From CAYRAV01 sp964422365 (GTDB taxonomy: Bacteria; Bacillota; Clostridia; Lachnospirales; Lachnospiraceae): a stretch of DNA of 64,000 nt. Location of the stretch: NCBI GenBank assembly GCA_964422365.1, contig CAYRAV010000008.1:10978-74977 (forward strand), read 5' to 3'. Below the pieces are notes generated by a model. That model saw only the letters and a program-made list of their open reading frames with translations. It was not told the DNA's origin and did no database searches. Position numbers and translations under genes: made by a program. Below are positions 53,246 through 61,752 of the stretch, piece after piece (the stretch's first letter is position 1; the number at the start of each line of letters is the position of its first letter).

Positions 53246-54330
53246 TACCGATTCAACTCCTTACATGCACTGTAAAGGGAGGCATATCCTTTCCCGCGTT
53301 TTCTCATTACATTTTCCAAATATTCTATCCATGCTGCCTGATCTTTGCTTTCATCTTTTACGATGGCTCCCTGCAGGGCGGAGGCAAGATCTTCCTCTGT
53401 AATTGTTCCGTTTCCAAAGCTGCCTGCCAAAGCCATACTATTTGTCAAAAGTGAAATTGCTTCTGCTGCGGAAAGCACACCGGAAGGTCCCTTTACTTTT
53501 ATCTTTCCATCTAACGTTTTCCCATCTCTTAATTCTCTGAAAATGGTTACTACTTTTTCTACAGTACTCTCATCTGGCAATTCTGCTTTTAGTTCAAAAT
53601 TATCTGCCATTTGTGCTACACGGCTTGTTACAATATCGATTTCTGTCTGGATATCAGATGGTGCAGGTAATACTACAATATTAAAACGGCGTTTCAGTGC
53701 AGAAGACATTTCATTTACACCTTTATCCCTTGTATTAGCGGTTGCAATAATAGAAAATCCTTTCTTTGCTGCAATTTCCTCGGAAAGTTCTGGAATGGAA
53801 ATCCTCTTTTCTGATAAAATAGAAATCAATGCATCCTGTACCTCACTGGCACATCGGGAAATCTCTTCCATACGGGCAATAGCACCTTCTTCCATCGCAG
53901 TATAAATAGGACTCTTTACCAATGATTCTTTAGAAGGTCCTTTTGCCAGAAGCATGGCATAATTCCATGAATAACGAATCTGTTCTTCTGTAGTTCCTGC
54001 CGTTCCCTGAATCACGCGGGAAGAATCTCCATTAATTGCTGCTGTCAGATGTTCCGAAAGCCATGACTTTGCAGTTCCCGGTTCTCCAATTAACAGCAGT
54101 GCTCTGTCTGTTACCAGTGTGGCGATACAAATTTCTACCAAGCGCTTGTTTCCCATATATTTTGGAGTAATCACTTTTTTACCACTTTTACCCCCTGTAA
54201 TATAAGTCAACACCGAACGAGGTGACATTTTCCATCCTGTTGGAATGGGATCTGTTTCATTTGCGATTAATGTTTCTATTTCTTCTTTGTATAATTCTTC
54301 TGCCGGAAGGCGTAGTATATCATTTGCCAT
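53245..54330 (-). CDS. MoxR-type AAA+ ATPase (YehL-like)
   Basis: 361 residues. Walker A IGEPGTAKSW (81-90), a Walker B with IARMEEISRC (151-160) in which Asp is replaced by Met-Glu-Glu, sensor 1 TANTRDKG, and the arginine finger region ALKRRFN are visible. The C-terminal lid has GPSGVLSAAEAISLL. The atypical Walker B still has Glu residues that could assist hydrolysis. MoxR ATPases work with VWA proteins as chaperone-like machines. AAAGGTG before ATG 54330 decides the start (GTG 54339 is less likely). It belongs with the VWA, DUF5682 and SWIM genes. Confidence 0.92.
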   Translation of the reverse strand: MANDILRLPAEELYKEEIETLIANETDPIPTGWKMSPRSVLTYITGGKSGKKVITPKYMGNKRLVEICIATLVTDRALLLIGEPGTAKSWLSEHLTAAINGDSSRVIQGTAGTTEEQIRYSWNYAMLLAKGPSKESLVKSPIYTAMEEGAIARMEEISRCASEVQDALISILSEKRISIPELSEEIAAKKGFSIIATANTRDKGVNEMSSALKRRFNIVVLPAPSDIQTEIDIVTSRVAQMADNFELKAELPDESTVEKVVTIFRELRDGKTLDGKIKVKGPSGVLSAAEAISLLTNSMALAGSFGNGTITEEDLASALQGAIVKDESKDQAAWIEYLENVMRKRGKGYASLYSACKELNR

Positions 54331-54445
54331 AATTTGCACCTTTTCCCTTTCTCTTATTTTTCTTATTTTTCTTTTATTCTTTGTACTTCATTTTTAGAAT
54401 TCTTTCAATAACTCTATCTTCTGCTCGCATATCGCCTAATACTTT

Positions 54446-56410
54446 TTAATCTGCATATGTAGTTTTCAACTTTCTATTTATCTCAGAAAGCATTTCGTTT
54501 TTCGTTTTTTTACTTATAGTATTTAATTGCTCCAATTTTTCTTTTATTTCCAACAATACCTTTTTCTTATCCTCATAAGAAATCGGCATTCTATTTAGTA
54601 TACCCGGCGTATACATCTTCCATCTAAGGCTATTTCCGCTTAAAGCACTCTGCATGCTATAATTGGTAAACATTTCTGTGTATTCTTCAGATGTTACATC
54701 AATTCCCATTCCATTTATATAATAAGTTAAAATGACATCTATTTCACTTCCTATAGAACAATATTTGTTAGCTTCAAAAGCAAATTTTACCGCAGCATCT
54801 ACACATTTTTTATATTCCTTAGTACCTATCAGATCGTTACACCATCTTTCAAATAATTCAATTGTTTCTTCGATTGTATTCCTAATTTTGTCTGGATATG
54901 TTCTCTGATATTTTGTAAGTTTTGTTGTCATGTCTTCATTTTGTTTTTCTGGTACAAAATAGCTGGTATCTGAAACAAAGAACAGTAATGTTTCCGGAAT
55001 TTCTTCAAAGATTCTTAACTCTGGATAATGGCCTTTTTCTGGGTTAGATAAATGAACCAGACAGTGCCATAATAAATAATATCCTTCCCTTACACAGTCA
55101 TATCTAATACTTTTAAGCATCCAAAGCATAACATTTCTGTTTTTATATAGTTCCTCTCGAAATTCTTCAAATGCATGTTCTCCTGTTTCCTTCAATGCAA
55201 GAAAAAACCTTGCCGGAAAATAAAATTCTTTCTGTGCATGATACAGATTTTTTATCATTTCAATATATTCTTCACCTTCTTCCAGCAGATTGTCAATCAA
55301 TACCTGATTCAACTCTCCTCGGTGACTGTAACCATACTGAGATTCTTTTTCAATATATTTATAATTTTCTGCTAATATAAGAAAACAGTCCTCTAGCTGT
55401 GCTTTTTTTCGTATCATATTTACTGCAAAATTTACTGCTGTATTATCATATTTTTTCTGACATCTTTCTATTGCTTCAAAAACTGCTTTTCTGGCAAATT
55501 CTGCACAGATGCCGCTTTTTGACTGAATAATATACTCTTCATGACTTTCCGGCAAATCGTAAATGACAGAAGAAGGTTCCATATATTTCTCTGTAAGTTT
55601 CTTCCAGATATCTTCCGCCTCTGGCGGATTTAACTTTGCAAGAACCAAAATCACCGCTGTTTTCACAACACCCTTTTCGGTTTTATAGAGTTCTAACAGC
55701 TTTGGAATATTTTTTTTAGAACAGCCCAATGCATATACTGCTGCCACACGGATGCTTTTTGGATACTTTTCCTCTTCAATTAAACTTAAATACCAGTCAT
55801 TTTCCCGATCACCAGATAAGCGGCAGATCAGACGAACATAATATGCCGTTTTATTTTTTGCAGAATTCGTTTCTAAATCAAGCTGCTCCTTTAGAATAGG
55901 AGTAATGTCATCTCTAAACTGAGGCAGCAGAACCTCTGCCAGACTCTCTGTGATATTCGTCTCTTGTCTTAGATTCTGAATAAAACTTGGAAATACTCTT
56001 GGTTCCAACATAAGCTGTACATCCTTTTGTACATCATGCTGAATATTAATCTCTCCCTTGCCAAGTGCATTTTTAACTTCCTCCAAATACCGTTCTGATA
56101 TCGTTTGTGGTTTCAAACAAATCTTTTTGTCTTCTTCTACACATTCTGATTTATCCAAAAAACTCCCCTGTGTTACTGCAAGTGCATCTGCCAGTGCAAT
56201 ACAATCCACCAATTTTTCTGCCGCATTTTCTGCTATAAATAAATTCTCACACATCTGATATAAACGCCCAAATACCTTATTCGCCTTAGACATAGGCTCA
56301 AATGCTTCTATTGCCCGTTTTAACCGAAAGTCCTCTGTAATCAGTCCACATCCTGCTGCTGCAACGGCATACAAACGTGTTCTTAATTCATAAAATGTAT
56401 TTACATCCAT
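54446..56410 (-). CDS. HEAT-like helical repeat protein of the MoxR cluster
   Basis: 654 residues, almost all helical. SIRVAAVYALGCSKKNIPKL and KTAVILVLAKLNPPEAEDIW are clear HEAT units (about 240-290); the rest is a long solenoid ending in charged helices. It probably is a scaffold or substrate adaptor. AAGGAGGACAAAAGAGA precedes ATG 56410. The gap to the SWIM gene is 75 bases and to the MoxR gene 115 bases. In the E. coli yeh group a large helical DUF4132 protein (YehI) stands in a similar place; homology is not claimed. Confidence 0.7.
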   Translation of the reverse strand: MDVNTFYELRTRLYAVAAAGCGLITEDFRLKRAIEAFEPMSKANKVFGRLYQMCENLFIAENAAEKLVDCIALADALAVTQGSFLDKSECVEEDKKICLKPQTISERYLEEVKNALGKGEINIQHDVQKDVQLMLEPRVFPSFIQNLRQETNITESLAEVLLPQFRDDITPILKEQLDLETNSAKNKTAYYVRLICRLSGDRENDWYLSLIEEEKYPKSIRVAAVYALGCSKKNIPKLLELYKTEKGVVKTAVILVLAKLNPPEAEDIWKKLTEKYMEPSSVIYDLPESHEEYIIQSKSGICAEFARKAVFEAIERCQKKYDNTAVNFAVNMIRKKAQLEDCFLILAENYKYIEKESQYGYSHRGELNQVLIDNLLEEGEEYIEMIKNLYHAQKEFYFPARFFLALKETGEHAFEEFREELYKNRNVMLWMLKSIRYDCVREGYYLLWHCLVHLSNPEKGHYPELRIFEEIPETLLFFVSDTSYFVPEKQNEDMTTKLTKYQRTYPDKIRNTIEETIELFERWCNDLIGTKEYKKCVDAAVKFAFEANKYCSIGSEIDVILTYYINGMGIDVTSEEYTEMFTNYSMQSALSGNSLRWKMYTPGILNRMPISYEDKKKVLLEIKEKLEQLNTISKKTKNEMLSEINRKLKTTYAD

Positions 56411-56485
56411 TCTCTTTTGTCCTCCTTGTTTCACACACAACTATTATAGTAAACTTGTTTTGACAGTCATTGTATGGCATATGTT

Positions 56486-57925
56486 CTAACATAATGCTGC
56501 AATCCCTTTATTTGTTACAATGGAAATTGGACATACATAAATTCTTCTTGTTTCAAAATCATAGAATAGTTCACCTAATAAAGCTCCATTTTCCAAAATT
56601 TCCTTTGGTTCTAAATATAGGATATCACAAACTTCCGGATAATTTTCATTGGCTTTTAACCCAATGCCCTCTTCTTTATACTGCAGTACTCCATGACCAT
56701 CTGCTGCAAATTTTATGCTGTCAAATGGAAGCAGCATAGCACAGACCTGTTCTGAAAGTGTATTTTTCAATTCATTCTTTGCCTTTTTCACTGCTTCTCC
56801 TATGGAGGTTTCTGTTTTACTTAAGATTTCTTCATAGTTTTTAGTTTCTAAATCTGTCTGCTCCATTCCTTCCCATCGGATACGTCTGTTCATTCCTCCC
56901 GGATAACGATAAAGCACAGGAATATGGTAGACACCAAATGCTGAATCTTCTGATTTAATATGTTTTGCTGATTTGTACGGACGAATATTTTCTGTTCTTG
57001 AAATCTCTCCGTTGTCCAAATCAATCCAATAACCAGTTTCAACATACGCTTTATGTATGTTGTCATTTAATACTGTAAAGGATAACTGCACAATCCTTGC
57101 ATTTTCTTTATAAAGGCCGATTTGCCTTAATTGTGTCAGTTTCCATATTCCACCCATTGCTTCATAGAGAATGGAATCTTCCGGCTGTATATTGTCACTT
57201 TCTAATTTTGTATGAATATATTCCTTAGATTTCTTCACCGAAGAAGAAAGTCTGACACACAATGAGACCAGACGATTGAGTTCTTTATCATCCGGCTGCT
57301 CTGACAATTCTTCCGCCACTGTAATAATTTCTATCATAATCGCCTGCAATTCAGGCAGGTAATAATCTCCCAACTGTTTTGCAAGATTTTTGTAGGAAGC
57401 AGAAGAACTTCCATTGATAGAGGATACACCTCTGTTTAACAAATCTGTGGCAAATGTTTCTGCCAACTCCAGCCCTTCTAACTGCTTTTGCAGTTTTTTC
57501 TTTGCCGCTGCAAGACTTACTTTAGACGGTTTTTTCGGACCATTCTTTTCCTCTTCCTTAGCTTTTTCCTTTCGTTTTGTAATTTTCTCTCTCTTATTTG
57601 CTACATCTTCTGGTACTTCTGCTACCCCAAAATTCTTTCCATTTACCCATTCGTACATAATGGCAAGACTATGCTTACATGGAAACTGCCTGCTTGGACA
57701 GGAGCATCTGAACACAGGAGCATCTCCCGAAAAATCTGCTGATGTGTGATACCCTGTTTTTCCACTTCCCTTACATTCTCCAAATATCAAGTCTTTGTTT
57801 TCTGTTTGATACAATGTGACAAATCCACCTGAACGGGAAATTTTCTGTGCATTAGTTATTGCATTCTGGTTTGGTGCTAAAGAGCGTATCAATTCTTCTG
57901 TAATTATTTCTGCCGTTTGTGACAT
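56486..57925 (-). CDS. SWIM zinc finger protein (YehQ-like)
   Basis: 479 residues. The SWIM zinc finger CSCPSRQFPCKH (74-85) has Cys74, Cys76, Cys83 and His85, the CxCxnCxH set. A basic coiled linker (about 105-160) and a long C-terminal domain of strands and helices follow, with LEPKEILENGALLGELFYDF near the end. SWIM domains bind nucleic acid or protein. It is the first gene of the cluster; AGGAAAGAAC lies just before ATG 57925. E. coli YehQ also has a SWIM finger, but is longer. Confidence 0.88.
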   Translation of the reverse strand: MSQTAEIITEELIRSLAPNQNAITNAQKISRSGGFVTLYQTENKDLIFGECKGSGKTGYHTSADFSGDAPVFRCSCPSRQFPCKHSLAIMYEWVNGKNFGVAEVPEDVANKREKITKRKEKAKEEEKNGPKKPSKVSLAAAKKKLQKQLEGLELAETFATDLLNRGVSSINGSSSASYKNLAKQLGDYYLPELQAIMIEIITVAEELSEQPDDKELNRLVSLCVRLSSSVKKSKEYIHTKLESDNIQPEDSILYEAMGGIWKLTQLRQIGLYKENARIVQLSFTVLNDNIHKAYVETGYWIDLDNGEISRTENIRPYKSAKHIKSEDSAFGVYHIPVLYRYPGGMNRRIRWEGMEQTDLETKNYEEILSKTETSIGEAVKKAKNELKNTLSEQVCAMLLPFDSIKFAADGHGVLQYKEEGIGLKANENYPEVCDILYLEPKEILENGALLGELFYDFETRRIYVCPISIVTNKGIAALC

Positions 57926-58070
57926 GTTCTTTCCTCCTCGTTTTCATTAAGTACGTAAGTATGTTGTTATACTCTATATCTTATATTATCTTATTTTACA
58001 AAAATAAACAATAGATTTGTAACTTTTATTATCATTTTTGATATTTTCTATGAAAGTACTCTTTTTGCTT

Positions 58071-58086
58071 TAGAGCGTGTTTGAAT
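58071..58086. repeat. Isolated family 1 terminus
   Basis: TAGAGCGTGTTTGAA matches the left end of the family 1 element, after which similarity stops. It lies in the 381-base spacer 57926-58306, upstream of the SWIM gene. Confidence 0.45.
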
Positions 58087-58117
58087 GATACCTTCTGAAT
58101 CGTTATAATAGTTTTAT

Positions 58118-58224
58118 AAAAAGGAACTGCAGCATCAAGTCAAAACATACCATATATAGCTGCTGATATCTCAGCTATCAACGATATGTTGTATCATTTG
58201 ATTTTAATGCAACAGTCCCTTTTT
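58118..58224. repeat. Hairpin repeat family 2, copy B (107 bp)
   Basis: The left arm starts AAAAAGGAACTGCAGCAT and includes ACATACCATATATAGC. The right arm read backward starts AAAAAGGGACTGTTGCATTA. Size, arm order and the CATACCATA box match copy A at 44294. On the minus strand it follows the HD-GYP gene and ends CCTTTTTAT, so it may terminate that operon. Confidence 0.65.
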
Positions 58225-58306
58225 ATTCCCGCAGGCAATGAACCTGCTCTTCATGTCTTTGATAATGCAAAAATGCAAGTATCATATTTTAAATTTTCAT
58301 TTACAA

Positions 58307-59386
58307 TCAATGTTTTTTTAATTGATTCTGAATCTTAACAAATATCTCAATAATATCCGGATCAAACGCTTTTCCTGCGTCTTCAATCATAATCTTCATT
58401 GCCTCTTCATGTGAAAATGCTTTCCGGTAACATCTGTCACTGGTCAGTATATCATATACATCCACCACTGCTGTAATGCGGGCTGCTAATGGAATTTCTT
58501 TTCCCCGTAAACCTTTTGGATAACCGCTTCCATCCCAATTTTCATGATGATAACGAGCAATATCTACTGCCATCATAATAAAATCATTATGTTCATTATG
58601 ACTGTATATTTCCATTAAATTGTCTGCACCAATTTCTGTATGGGCTTTCATATTTTCCATCTCTTCCTCAGTCAATTTCTCTGGTTTTAATAAAATATTA
58701 TCCCTAATTGCCAATTTACCTATGTCATGCAACGGTGCAGCCATTTCAATTGCATCAATAAAAGAAGTAGTTACTTCTTTCTCAAATTTAGGACTAAACT
58801 GCAAACTCATCGCCAGTAATTTACAATTTTTTGCCACATTTTCAATGTGTGTTCCTGAAGCATCATCTCTCGACTCAGACAGCTTCAGCAAGACATAAAT
58901 AATATTTTTCTGTTCATTTGAAATTTTCTGAATATGCTCATTTACCATTTTAAATAACCGCCTGTTATGCATTTTTAACTCCTGCTGCATCTGGTATAAT
59001 TTCAAATGTGTATTAACACGAAGTGTAATTTCTTCTAATTCAAAAGGTTTAACAATAAAGTCCACTGCACCCAATTTAAATCCTTTTATTTTATCTTCTG
59101 TTGAATTCAAAGCTGAAATAAATATAATTGGAATATCTTTTGTCTTTGCATCTTGTTTTAACAGCTCACAACATTCAAAACCATCTATATCAGGCATGGA
59201 TATATCCAGCAATATTAAATGAGGCATTTTTTTTGCTATAGCGGCAAATGCTTGTTTTACACTTGTAACAGGTCTTGCCATATATCCTATACTTTTTATC
59301 ATCTCTGCTAATATAACAAGATTTGATGTTGTATCATCTACAATTAAAATATTATATTCTGGATTTCCTTGAATTAATTTCTTCAT
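58307..59386 (-). CDS. Response regulator with HD-GYP domain
   Basis: 359 residues. The receiver domain (about 12-125) has ILIVDDTTSN, LILLDISMPDIDG with the phospho-Asp, and DFIVKPFE. A coiled linker leads to an HD-GYP domain (about 165-355): APLHDIGKLAIRDNILLKP, ARYHHENWDGSGYPKGLRG and DRCYRKAF. HD-GYP proteins hydrolyse c-di-GMP. The kinase gene just before it overlaps by 4 bases (ATGA), so they form a two-component pair. GGAGGAATTATC precedes ATG 59386. Confidence 0.94.
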   Translation of the reverse strand: MKKLIQGNPEYNILIVDDTTSNLVILAEMIKSIGYMARPVTSVKQAFAAIAKKMPHLILLDISMPDIDGFECCELLKQDAKTKDIPIIFISALNSTEDKIKGFKLGAVDFIVKPFELEEITLRVNTHLKLYQMQQELKMHNRRLFKMVNEHIQKISNEQKNIIYVLLKLSESRDDASGTHIENVAKNCKLLAMSLQFSPKFEKEVTTSFIDAIEMAAPLHDIGKLAIRDNILLKPEKLTEEEMENMKAHTEIGADNLMEIYSHNEHNDFIMMAVDIARYHHENWDGSGYPKGLRGKEIPLAARITAVVDVYDILTSDRCYRKAFSHEEAMKIMIEDAGKAFDPDIIEIFVKIQNQLKKH

Positions 59387-60864
59387 GATAATTCCTCCTC
59401 CTTTATGTAATCCTGCAACATCTTGACAAAATCGTTATATGCTTCCAAAGAATTGTCATGATCTGATTTTCTAATAACCATTTCCATGCAAAATGCTTTT
59501 TTCTTTATCTCAGAATTATCAGAAACCAGTTTTTTTACAGTAGAAGCAAATCCTTCCGCCTTCTCCCAGTTTTCCATTTCAATACAGATTACCAGTTTTT
59601 CTAATGTAGATTTTAACTCTTTTATATTATCAGAAGAACCAAATCTATATAATTCATCTGCAGCATAAGACTCATCTGTTATGCTCGATATCGCTCTTCT
59701 TTGTGTTCCGTCGTATACAAAAGCACCTTTTTCATATGCGCTTTTCTGCTCTCCCACAGAAGGCAATTTTAAGCGAATAGAAAATGAAAAGGTGGTTCCT
59801 TTTCCTGCCTCGCTATCCACCTGTATTTCTCCATCCATTAATTCTACTAACTCTTTTACAATGGCAAGCCCAAGACCTGTTCCTCCAAAACGCCTAGTAA
59901 TAGATGCATCTACCTGTGAAAAACTTTTAAATAATTTATGCATATCCTCTTTTGCAATCCCTATTCCGGTATCACTTATCATAAAAAACAATTCGATATA
60001 TCCATTCACTTCCATACTCTTGCATACATCAACAATAATCTGCCCCACTGCAGTAAATTTTACTGCATTAGACAATAAATTCGTAATAATCTGCGAAATA
60101 CGAAGCTCATCTCCGATTAATTGATCTGGTATTTCACTAGAAATATTCAACAATAATTTCAATCCTTTTTCATTAATTGGTGTAATATTCATGGCAATGG
60201 TTTTATCCATAAATTCATGAAAAGAAAATTCTCTCTCCTCTAATGTAAATTTTCCTGCTTCCATTTTTGAAAAATCCAAGAGGTTGTTGATAATTTGTAT
60301 CATATTAGAACAGCACAACTGTATCACATTAATAGAATCCAATTGGTCTTTGTTTAAATCGGTTTCCATCAAATTCTTTGAAATTCCCTTAATTCCATTT
60401 ACAGGTGTCCTTAATTCATGTGTTACATTAGAAACAAATTCATTTCTCACTTTCATGGCATCTTCTACTTTCTCTTTTGCCTTTACCATATCTTTAATGG
60501 CATTCGCCCTGACAGCCGCATTTACACACATACATATTCCAAGAAAACCTGTTTCTGTCTGCTCTATAATTACCCTGAAATCTACTGCAAAACAAGTTAA
60601 ATTTTTTCGGTATGCTACTGTTTCTGTATATTTTCCCTCTGTTAATCCATAGCTTTCCACATTTTTGCCATTCATCCGCATTACTCTTGGAAACACATCT
60701 GTTATATTTACCCCCTCAAAACCATCTTTATAACCCAAATCTTCTTTTGCGGTCTTATTTCCTCCTAATATCATACCAGATTCATCAAAAAATATAAATA
60801 ATTCCAGAGCATTTTCATATATTCTCTCTATTCGGCTGTTTTTTGCATCTTCATATGCTCCCAT
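59383..60864 (-). CDS. Sensor histidine kinase (PAS, HisKA, HATPase)
   Basis: 493 residues from ATG 60864 (GGAGG 8 bases upstream; the frame opens at 60882). A PAS-like domain fills about 10-120 (ELFIFFDESGMILGGNK). The phosphoacceptor box FVSNVTHELRTPVNGIKG follows, then the ATPase motifs ITNLLSNAVKFT, ISDTGIGIAKED and GGTGLGLAIVKELV. The C-terminal 110 residues are helical like an Hpt or linker but lack an obvious phospho-His box. No membrane segment is present, so it is a cytoplasmic sensor for the HD-GYP partner at 58307. Confidence 0.92.
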   Translation of the reverse strand: MGAYEDAKNSRIERIYENALELFIFFDESGMILGGNKTAKEDLGYKDGFEGVNITDVFPRVMRMNGKNVESYGLTEGKYTETVAYRKNLTCFAVDFRVIIEQTETGFLGICMCVNAAVRANAIKDMVKAKEKVEDAMKVRNEFVSNVTHELRTPVNGIKGISKNLMETDLNKDQLDSINVIQLCCSNMIQIINNLLDFSKMEAGKFTLEEREFSFHEFMDKTIAMNITPINEKGLKLLLNISSEIPDQLIGDELRISQIITNLLSNAVKFTAVGQIIVDVCKSMEVNGYIELFFMISDTGIGIAKEDMHKLFKSFSQVDASITRRFGGTGLGLAIVKELVELMDGEIQVDSEAGKGTTFSFSIRLKLPSVGEQKSAYEKGAFVYDGTQRRAISSITDESYAADELYRFGSSDNIKELKSTLEKLVICIEMENWEKAEGFASTVKKLVSDNSEIKKKAFCMEMVIRKSDHDNSLEAYNDFVKMLQDYIKEEELS

Positions 60865-60932
60865 ATTTTCATCCTCCATCAATTCTTATTCACAAATCGT
60901 GAAAATTCCTTTTAGTAATTTATCCAAGTCTA

Positions 60933-60972
60933 TTGACATTCTTTTAAATATTGTTATATAATGAAGTATAAC
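60933..60972 (+). promoter_or_regulatory. Promoter and operator-like repeat of the XRE gene
   Basis: A perfect TTGACA (60933-60938), 18 bases and a perfect TATAAT (60957-60962). GTTATA (60953-60958) and TATAAC (60967-60972) form an inverted repeat over the -10, a likely autoregulation site for the HTH protein. Confidence 0.7.
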
Positions 60973-61023
60973 ATGATAAGTCCATGAAATCTATATAGAA
61001 ATAATAAAAATAGGAGGTTTTTT

Positions 61024-61395
61024 ATGAATTTTAACAATCGTTTAAAGCAGCTACGACAAAAACACAAACTAACTCAAAGCGAATTAGCAGATATCCTTGG
61101 TTTAAAACCAACTGCAATTTCTAACTATGAGTCCAAAAGAAACGAGCCTTCTTTTGATAAATTAATTGCACTTTCAAAATATTTTGATGTTTCTTGTGAT
61201 TATTTGTTAGGTATTTCTGATGCTTATCTTCCTATTGGCGGCGAAGTCCTTGACAAAGACATTGTGAGTTTTTTCAACCTTTATCAACAGCTGGATGATG
61301 GAAATTCTTCAGAATTACGTTCTTATGCAGATTACCTTTTATATCGTCAGGAAAAGGCAAAGGAAGAACAAGCAGCTTCAAAAGAAGAAAACTAG
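61024..61395 (+). CDS. XRE-family transcriptional regulator
   Basis: 123 residues. The N-terminal HTH domain (about 5-62) is canonical: LKQLRQKHKLTQSELADILG, LKPTAISNYESKRNEP and SFDKLIALSKYFDVSCDYLLG. The C-terminal part is helical and acidic, possibly for dimerisation. Targets unknown. TAGGAGG is 7 bases before the start. It is monocistronic with its own strong promoter and terminator, which suggests autoregulation. Confidence 0.92.
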   Translation: MNFNNRLKQLRQKHKLTQSELADILGLKPTAISNYESKRNEPSFDKLIALSKYFDVSCDYLLGISDAYLPIGGEVLDKDIVSFFNLYQQLDDGNSSELRSYADYLLYRQEKAKEEQAASKEEN

Positions 61396-61402
61396 TTTTT
61401 AA

Positions 61403-61432
61403 TGCGGCACTTATTTTTTTTGTGCCGTTTCT
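61403..61432 (+). terminator. Terminator after the XRE gene
   Basis: CGGCAC (61405-61410) pairs with GTGCCG (61422-61427) around an AT loop, followed by TTTCT. Confidence 0.75.
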
Positions 61433-61703
61433 ATTATCATTATACTACTATTCAAAATAACACATCTCTAACATACAGAAATCAATTTTATGAATAATTA
61501 TACATTTTGATGGGAACTATGTTTAAAGTCCGAGGAGGACAAAATATCACTAAATCTGTATATACACAGAAAATCATTGAAGAATTCCTTGCTGAGATTA
61601 ATAAAATTTAGCATTTTTTATTTGTGGCTCACTTGTATATCACTTGCCGCCCATGATACAATTTTATCCTCATTTTCCTTAAATTATCTAAATATTCATA
61701 CAA

Positions 61704-61743
61704 TTTAAAAAGCCCGTAAACGTGACGCTTACGGGCACTTTTT
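61704..61743 (-). terminator. Terminator after gdhA
   Basis: On the minus strand GCCCGTAAGCG pairs with CGTTTACGGGC around TCA, followed by TTTTTAAATT. The spacer 61396-61752 otherwise holds only the XRE terminator and a doubtful 31-codon frame. Confidence 0.9.
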
Positions 61744-61752
61744 CTGTTAAAA

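Noticed and set aside
61519..61611. 31-codon ORF starting MFKVRGGQNITKSVYTQ between the XRE gene and gdhA
   Set aside because: It looks like a real protein fragment, possibly the end of a lost mobile-element gene, but it is too short to assign and has no RBS or upstream continuation.
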